Source: Eubacteriaceae bacterium (GTDB taxonomy: Bacteria; Bacillota; Clostridia; Lachnospirales; Lachnospiraceae). Taken from it: a DNA stretch of 64,000 nt. The notes beneath the pieces were generated by a model, which did not search any database, had not been told where the DNA came from, and was given only the letters and a program-made list of their open reading frames with translations. The stretch is from assembly GCA_910574015.1 (NCBI GenBank), contig CAJSYQ010000001.1:186001-250000 (forward strand), given 5' to 3'. Shown here in pieces: positions 59,070-64,000 of this stretch (position 1 is its first letter; each line of letters begins with the position of its first letter). A program made the translations under genes and the position numbers.

Positions 59070-61622
59070 CTATGATTGGCCGCGTAGAAATTTCTCCAGC
59101 GTCCTCATGCACTCCTTAATGTCAAGAGGCTTTGTCAGATGGGCATCCATGCCACTCTCAAAGCACTGCTTTGCATCATCGGAGAAGGCATCCGCTGTCA
59201 TGGCAATAATGGGCAGGCCGTGATCCGGCCGCTCCAGTGCACGGATCGCCCTGGTAGCATCGTACCCGTTCATTACCGGCATCCGTACATCCATCAGTAC
59301 GGCGTCATAATGCCCCGGCTCCGATGCCTCGAACATATCGACACAGATCCGGCCGTTTTCGGCGCGGTCCAGAACCAGTCCCACCGAGGAGAGGATCTCA
59401 TTGGCAATCTCCCAGTTGATGTCGATATCCTCTGCCAAAAGAATATGCCTGCCATTAAAATCAATCTCCTCCTGTGCTTTCACCGGCTCATCCTTTACCC
59501 CTTCCATATACCGTTTCAAATGCGAATAGAGGGTGGATTTAAACAGCGGTTTTGAGATAAATCCTTCAAAATGGGACTCCTGAATATGATCCTCAATATC
59601 CCCCCAATCATAGGCTGATATCAGGAAGATTGGCACCGCATCGCCAATCTTGCTTCGGATCTCCTGCATCGTCTGCACCCCATCCATATTCGGCATCTTC
59701 CAGTCGATCAGGACAAAATGATAATCATCCTCTGCATGGTGGTGTTCCTCAATCATCTGGATCGCCTTCCGGCCGTCCAGTGTCCATTCTGCCTCGACAC
59801 CCAGCTCCTTTAGATTAGAGACAGCGCTTATGCAGAGCTGTTCATTATCGTCCACCACCAATATCTTCCACTGGGGAAGCATCATCTCTTCCTCCTGATC
59901 CGCACGTTTCAAATCCACTGTAATATGAAAACAGCTTCCTTTCCCCTGTTCACTCTTTACCTCTATGGAACCGCCCATCAGGTTAATAATACTCTTTGTA
60001 ATGGAGGTTCCGAGACCAGTACCCGTGATATGGCGTACCTGCTCCGTGTCCTCGCGGACAAAGGAATCAAAGATCTTTTTCTGGAATTCCTCTGACATGC
60101 CGATCCCCGTATCCTCCACCAGAAAATGGTTGCGGACATATTTTTCCCCTTTGGGAGAAGGCTCCTGATACAGATGAACGTCAATGCTCCCTCCCTCCGG
60201 CGTGAATTTCAGTGCGTTAGACAACAGATTCAGCAGCACCTGGTTTAAGCGCACCTCATCGCAGTAGATCTTCTCTGATTCAATATTCTGGATAAAGATA
60301 TCGAAAAATTGGTCGCGCTCATTGATCTGAGGCCTGACTATATTTACAATATCTTCCATTACTTCCCGCAGGGACATGATATTTTCGCTGAGAGTCATCT
60401 TCCCGCTCTCAATCTTAGACATATCCAGCACATCGTTGATCAACCCCAGCAGCTGTTTACTGGAGAGCTTCACCTTATGAAGGCAGTCCTCCACCCGAAC
60501 ATGGTCGCGGGGATCACGCAGGGCAATCTCCGTCATACCGATAACGGCGTTCATCGGGGTACGGATATCATGGCTCATGCTGGAAAGGAACTCACTCTTG
60601 GCCCTATTGGCATCCATAGCCTCTTTCCTGGATTCCGCCAGCTCCTGCATTTGCCGGCGGGACAGCCGGTAGTATATGATAAACATGATCATCATCATGA
60701 GAAGAATCACAAAAACAGCAGAAATCGTGATCACCAGACGGCTTTTGTCAAGATGTGTGACCGAAGTATCCAGGCCGCTGTTCGTCATAATGGATACCAG
60801 ATACCAGTCCACCCGATCAGAGACAGGCGAGCAGAACAGCCGTCTCACCTTCCCATCCACAATGACGTCCATGGAATATGATTCCCCCTCTGCAATGGCC
60901 GCCTTCAGTTCCCGGACCAGTTCCTCCGGCTCCTTACCGTAAGCGCTTTCTACCGTCTCCATCACACGCTGAAAATAATTTTCCCGGAAGGCATCTCCGT
61001 TGCGAATGACAAAATTTCCCTGTCCGTCGATGACATGGGAATACATATTCGCCTTTTCCTCATCAAGATAGAGAGCACCGTTGAGATATTCCATGGGAAC
61101 CCCGGCGATAATGGCTTTGCTCTTACTGCCATCCTTTAAAGGATACTGTGCGGTGACGGCCAGCATGAGATATTTCTCTCCTGCCTCATCCCTGGCCACG
61201 CCGAGTCCCATCATATCCCCCTCATTCAGCTGAAACAGGAGATTGTCATAATTGGATATATTGAGTTTTTCTCCCCGGATCCTCTCCTCCTCTCCGGATT
61301 CCGAATAAAGACCCAGGTATGTAAAGCTTCTGACCTCTGCACTTGTATCCAGCTCGCTCAGCATATCTTCCCCGTATACCGCAGTAGACGGAGGAATCCG
61401 TTTTACAAGCCCATCCACCTGATAGAGCCGCAGGCTGGTAATGGAATTAAATTTCTGCTGGAGCTGCTGATTCATTTCTGACATATATACATCACTAATC
61501 TCCGTGATGGACTGCCGTGTCTGCCTGGCCATGGATACTCCCAGCAGTACAAATACAACAAGACAAACTGTCACCGCAGTGACAATGCTGCAAATAAAAT
61601 ATTTCCTTAACTTCCTGCTCAT
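59070..61622 (-). CDS. Hybrid sensor histidine kinase, two receiver domains
   Basis: 850 residues. TM1 (about 9-32), Cache-like extracellular sensor (about 35-290), TM2 (about 297-318), HisKA with His351 in SHDIRTPMNA, HATPase (VEDTGIGMS, GTGLGTS), receiver 1 with Asp640 in LIDWKMP, receiver 2 with Asp778 in LMDVRMP. Like the kinase at 4973 it lacks an Hpt domain, but a separate Hpt and a single-domain receiver lie directly upstream (minus-strand order MCP, Hpt, REC, kinase). The 30-base gap from the receiver gene implies co-transcription. Inference: a His-Asp-His-Asp phosphorelay. The paralogue at 4973 shares the whole layout. Confidence 0.93.
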   Translation of the reverse strand: MSRKLRKYFICSIVTAVTVCLVVFVLLGVSMARQTRQSITEISDVYMSEMNQQLQQKFNSITSLRLYQVDGLVKRIPPSTAVYGEDMLSELDTSAEVRSFTYLGLYSESGEEERIRGEKLNISNYDNLLFQLNEGDMMGLGVARDEAGEKYLMLAVTAQYPLKDGSKSKAIIAGVPMEYLNGALYLDEEKANMYSHVIDGQGNFVIRNGDAFRENYFQRVMETVESAYGKEPEELVRELKAAIAEGESYSMDVIVDGKVRRLFCSPVSDRVDWYLVSIMTNSGLDTSVTHLDKSRLVITISAVFVILLMMMIMFIIYYRLSRRQMQELAESRKEAMDANRAKSEFLSSMSHDIRTPMNAVIGMTEIALRDPRDHVRVEDCLHKVKLSSKQLLGLINDVLDMSKIESGKMTLSENIMSLREVMEDIVNIVRPQINERDQFFDIFIQNIESEKIYCDEVRLNQVLLNLLSNALKFTPEGGSIDVHLYQEPSPKGEKYVRNHFLVEDTGIGMSEEFQKKIFDSFVREDTEQVRHITGTGLGTSITKSIINLMGGSIEVKSEQGKGSCFHITVDLKRADQEEEMMLPQWKILVVDDNEQLCISAVSNLKELGVEAEWTLDGRKAIQMIEEHHHAEDDYHFVLIDWKMPNMDGVQTMQEIRSKIGDAVPIFLISAYDWGDIEDHIQESHFEGFISKPLFKSTLYSHLKRYMEGVKDEPVKAQEEIDFNGRHILLAEDIDINWEIANEILSSVGLVLDRAENGRICVDMFEASEPGHYDAVLMDVRMPVMNGYDATRAIRALERPDHGLPIIAMTADAFSDDAKQCFESGMDAHLTKPLDIKECMRTLEKFLRGQS

Positions 61623-61651
61623 CTTCCATGTATTCCTTTCACCTATTCACT

Positions 61652-62035
61652 TCATTCACATTCTTCCAGAGCTTCTTTCAGTCTCTCTATAATATCGTCA
61701 GCATCATACGGTTTCTTAATAAAACCCGCAATATGATATCCCGCCGCCTTCTCAACATTTTCCTTTGTGGCCTCCGAAGTGATCATAAAAACACAGATAT
61801 TAGAGATTTTCTTTTCCTTTATATTCTCAAGAACGGCAAAGCCGTTGAACACCGGCATGGAGATATCAAGGAAGATCGCATCCAACTCCTTTTTCTTCTC
61901 CGCGATCACACCGAGAGCGGCAAAACCACTATTCGCTTCTATCACATTATAGTCGCTACGCAGGATATTCTTCAACACATCACGGTCTGTATCTGAATCA
62001 TCCACGATCAGTACCTTCTTGCGCATTGGTTTCAT
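61652..62035 (-). CDS. Single-domain response regulator
   Basis: 127 residues, one receiver domain with no output. Seen: VLIVDDSDTDRDV, phospho-Asp57 in IFLDISMPVFNG, and FIKKPYDADDI. Good ribosome site (GAGGAGATAGTATT). Lies between the Hpt gene and the hybrid kinase and could be the final acceptor of the relay or act as a phosphate sink, or on another protein as CheY does. Confidence 0.92.
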   Translation of the reverse strand: MKPMRKKVLIVDDSDTDRDVLKNILRSDYNVIEANSGFAALGVIAEKKKELDAIFLDISMPVFNGFAVLENIKEKKISNICVFMITSEATKENVEKAAGYHIAGFIKKPYDADDIIERLKEALEECE

Positions 62036-62068
62036 AATACTATCTCCTCACTTACCTGAAATCACTGA

Positions 62069-62422
62069 TTATTTAGAATATCTGCGGATACAGTCAATGA
62101 TTTCCTCCTGTACCGGCATAACCTTTTCCAGAACCTCTTTGGCCTGGGCCGGCTGTCCTGCCCGGAGAAGTGCTACGATGTCTGTATATGCCTCATACAC
62201 AGGAGTGATGGATAGATTTCCTGATGTTCCCTTGATGGCATGGGTTTTCTCAATGGCATCCGTCAGATCTTCTTCGTCGAAATCCGGTGTCACGGCATGC
62301 GTATCCATTGTCTTCAAAAACGAACCAAGCAGTCTCTCATAGAGTGCCTGGTTGCCCCCCAGACGATCCAGCCCCTCGTCAATATTTACCCCAAGTTCTT
62401 TTAATTCCTCAAAAAGTCCCAT
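62069..62422 (-). CDS. Hpt phosphotransfer protein
   Basis: 117 residues, helical. The histidine is His61 in KTHAIKGTSGNL, the Hpt signature. A short N-terminal region (LFEELKELGVNIDEGLDRL) and a C-terminal helix pair complete the four-helix bundle. AAAGGAGATG lies upstream. It is the missing relay step for the hybrid kinase downstream (33 bases to the REC gene). Confidence 0.9.
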   Translation of the reverse strand: MGLFEELKELGVNIDEGLDRLGGNQALYERLLGSFLKTMDTHAVTPDFDEEDLTDAIEKTHAIKGTSGNLSITPVYEAYTDIVALLRAGQPAQAKEVLEKVMPVQEEIIDCIRRYSK

Positions 62423-62458
62423 AAGACTACATCTCCTTTCCCTTGCTCTTCACTTATT

Positions 62459-62490
62459 AAGAAAGGCACAGGAACAGTAATTCCTGTGCC
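62459..62490 (-). terminator. Terminator after the MCP gene
   Basis: GGCACAGGAA / TTCCTGTGCC with a 6-base loop, then TTTCTTAATA on the minus strand, 20 bases beyond the MCP stop. It separates cheW-MCP from Hpt-REC-kinase unless read-through occurs. Confidence 0.8.
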
Positions 62491-62509
62491 TCCTATCTCT
62501 TTTATCCCA

Positions 62510-63853
62510 TCAATACTTTCCAAAGTCATCTCCCAGAGAGATTACCTGCTCATTCATATCTGACACAGGGGAAGTTGACATGGAGGAGGAGAATCCGCCG
62601 CCAATACTGCCTGCTCCCAGATTATAGATGGAAAGCAGCTCTCGCATCCTGGATGCCTGATTTGACAGCTCCTCACTGGCAGATGCACACTCTTCGCTTG
62701 TCGCCGAGTTATTCTGTACAACCTGCGATACCTGTGTGATCGCCTGTTCAATCTGAGACACAGCCGTCGCCTGATAGTTGGAAGACTCCGCAATGCCGTT
62801 AATGATCACTTCACTCTCCTGTACGACATTGGTAATAGCATCCAGAGCTTTCGCCGTATCATCTGCGATTTTTGATCCTGCGCTCACCTTAGTAATAGAA
62901 TCCTCGATCAATTCCGCGGTCTCAGAAGCGGCCTCTGCACTCTTGGCAGCCAGGCTTCTCACCTCTTCTGCCACAACGGCAAATCCTTTTCCTGCCTCGC
63001 CTGCCCTTGCTGCCTCTACTGCCGCATTCAGAGCAAGAATATTGGTCTGAAATGCGATATCATCAATTGTTTTGATGATCTTGGAGATGCTCTCAGATGC
63101 CTTATTGATATCCTGCATAGCAGTTACCATCTCCTGCATCTGCTTATTTCCCTGCTTTACATCGTCTATGGCACGAACCACAAGACTGGCTGCGGAATTT
63201 GCCTGTTCCGCATTCTGCTTCGTCTTGTCTGCGATCTCGTCAATGGATGCCGTGATCTGCTGAATGGCGCTGGCCTGCTCGGTAGATCCCTGCGCCAATG
63301 CCTGACTGGCGCTGGCCACCTGTGAAGAACTCAGCGTTACCTGTGTGCCTGCCTCACTGATGTTAGTCAGGGCATTGAGATTGTCGCGTACCAGCTTGCT
63401 CAGTGCATTCCCCATAAGGTCATCTGGAGATTTCGGCACTACGCTGACTGTCAGGTTCCCGTTGGAAACCTCTTCCGCGATCTGGGACTGATATTTCATA
63501 TTGTCTATCACTTTGTTGTACTCATCCACCAGTTCACCAAATTCATCCTCGCGCTCTTTCACCAGTTCGATGTCAACCCGTCCTGCCGCAATATCCTTTG
63601 CCGCATCGGAAAGCTTTGTTAAGGAACTGTTAATGGCCTTGGTGAGAGATAAGGCTATGAAAAATACTATCAGGGCGGATGCCACGCCTAAGGCAATAGT
63701 AAAAATAGTGGAGTACATCAGATAGGAATCAATATTGTGTGCTTCCGCCGCCTTTTTAGTCGACAGGTCACCAACAATTATATTGATCAGTATTATAAGC
63801 ACGGGAATCGCAAAACCCACAATCAATCTTGTTTTCATCTTCATGTTTTTCAT
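62510..63853 (-). CDS. Methyl-accepting chemotaxis protein without an extracellular sensor domain
   Basis: 447 residues. Two membrane helices (about 10-28 and 46-70) are joined by only about 17 residues, so there is no ligand-binding domain outside. A HAMP-like linker (about 70-125) leads to the MA signalling domain (about 170-420) with the conserved hairpin tip [25 protein letters not shown] split at about 267-291, then many Gln/Glu methylation sites. A Ser/Gly-rich tail ends without a CheR pentapeptide. Input is expected to come from inside the cell or from the membrane. Starts 2 bases after the cheW stop; same transcript. Confidence 0.92.
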   Translation of the reverse strand: MKNMKMKTRLIVGFAIPVLIILINIIVGDLSTKKAAEAHNIDSYLMYSTIFTIALGVASALIVFFIALSLTKAINSSLTKLSDAAKDIAAGRVDIELVKEREDEFGELVDEYNKVIDNMKYQSQIAEEVSNGNLTVSVVPKSPDDLMGNALSKLVRDNLNALTNISEAGTQVTLSSSQVASASQALAQGSTEQASAIQQITASIDEIADKTKQNAEQANSAASLVVRAIDDVKQGNKQMQEMVTAMQDINKASESISKIIKTIDDIAFQTNILALNAAVEAARAGEAGKGFAVVAEEVRSLAAKSAEAASETAELIEDSITKVSAGSKIADDTAKALDAITNVVQESEVIINGIAESSNYQATAVSQIEQAITQVSQVVQNNSATSEECASASEELSNQASRMRELLSIYNLGAGSIGGGFSSSMSTSPVSDMNEQVISLGDDFGKY

Positions 63854-63855
63854 AG

Positions 63856-64000
63856 TTATACCTCTCCTTCTTCAATATTTATATTCTCTGCCTGTTCGGC
63901 AAGATTGAGATCATCATCGTTCAGCAGCTTATCAGGATCCAGCAGTAATTTTACCGTATCCCCCACCTTTCCGATGCCATACACGTACTTGTGGTGCTGT
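63856..64000 (-). CDS. cheW: Chemotaxis adaptor CheW, C-terminal end (5' beyond window)
   Basis: About 48 residues before the stop at 63856 are visible: [22 protein letters not shown], the final CheW strand and helix, followed by an acidic tail ([16 protein letters not shown]). The family match is to the typical GIGKVGD...LLLD motif. It overlaps nothing and is followed after 2 bases by the MCP, giving a receptor-adaptor pair. The N-terminus is outside the window. CheA is not in view. Confidence 0.75.
   Translation of the reverse strand, partial: QHHKYVYGIGKVGDTVKLLLDPDKLLNDDDLNLAEQAENINIEEGEV

Noticed and set aside
1-64000. CRISPR arrays, insertion sequences, prophage or integrative element signs
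   Set aside because: No regularly spaced repeats, transposase, integrase or phage structural genes were seen in any frame; only short inverted and tandem repeats occur.

Overview
The window reads as a chromosomal segment of a strictly anaerobic, motile Firmicute, most likely a Lachnospiraceae-type Clostridium relative. The basis is the oxygen-independent nrdD/nrdG ribonucleotide reductase, radical-SAM hemZ, the gene order rel - MBL hydrolase - hemZ - hisS - aspS, Gram-positive lipoproteins and Shine-Dalgarno sites, a thiC TPP riboswitch, and CheV-type chemotaxis. Genus cannot be fixed from sequence alone. Nearly all genes lie on the minus strand. There is no sign of prophage, insertion sequence, CRISPR or integrative element, and no gene-free stretch over 300 bases.

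Layout. (a) 1-4.9 kb: a secreted multidomain GH97 glycosidase (cut by the left edge) diverges from an AraC regulator whose natural start is out of frame with its body because of a homopolymer tract; a lipoprotein follows. (b) 5-8 kb: hybrid sensor kinase and a hotdog thioesterase. (c) 8.2-15 kb: a five-gene amino-acid operon leuB-ilvD-ilvB-serC-serA with a clear sigma-A promoter and terminator. (d) 15-24 kb: arylsulfotransferase-like protein, aspartate kinase, fabV, a TrhA/hemolysin III protein, a polysaccharide deacetylase, and riboswitch-controlled thiC. (e) 24.3-33.2 kb: rel-MBL-hemZ-hisS-aspS-DUF1294-galM operon. (f) 33.3-38 kb: peptide-use operon OPT transporter - PqqD-like protein - dipeptidase - secreted-type metallohydrolase. 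(g) 38-40.3 kb: hisH-hisF-ung. (h) 40.4-48.1 kb: envelope and signalling block: an acidic-repeat zinc-ribbon membrane protein, cheV, a lipoprotein, a two-component system, a single-pass protein and an anchored FKBP/trigger-factor-like foldase. (i) 48.2-50 kb: leuCD. (j) 50-53.3 kb: nrdD-nrdG-dut under a promoter that carries NrdR-like boxes. (k) 53.3-59 kb: tRNA-Gly, asnS, asnA, an iron-type alcohol dehydrogenase, a sigma-70-like protein without region 4, and mutY. (l) 59-64 kb: cheW (partial), MCP, Hpt, single-domain response regulator and a hybrid kinase, which together look like a phosphorelay placed beside a chemoreceptor.

How the genes work together: leuB and leuCD sit in separate transcription units and with ilvB/ilvD supply branched-chain amino acids, while serC/serA share the leuB-ilv transcript. 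Rel, the aminoacyl-tRNA synthetases and asnA/asnS link amino-acid supply to translation. The signalling genes (two paralogous hybrid kinases, Hpt, REC, MCP, CheW, CheV, one classical two-component pair) are unusually dense. The best candidates for something new are the region-4-less sigma-like protein, the PqqD/OPT/dipeptidase/metallohydrolase operon, the 20-residue-repeat zinc-ribbon membrane protein co-transcribed with cheV, and the homopolymer-controlled AraC regulator.
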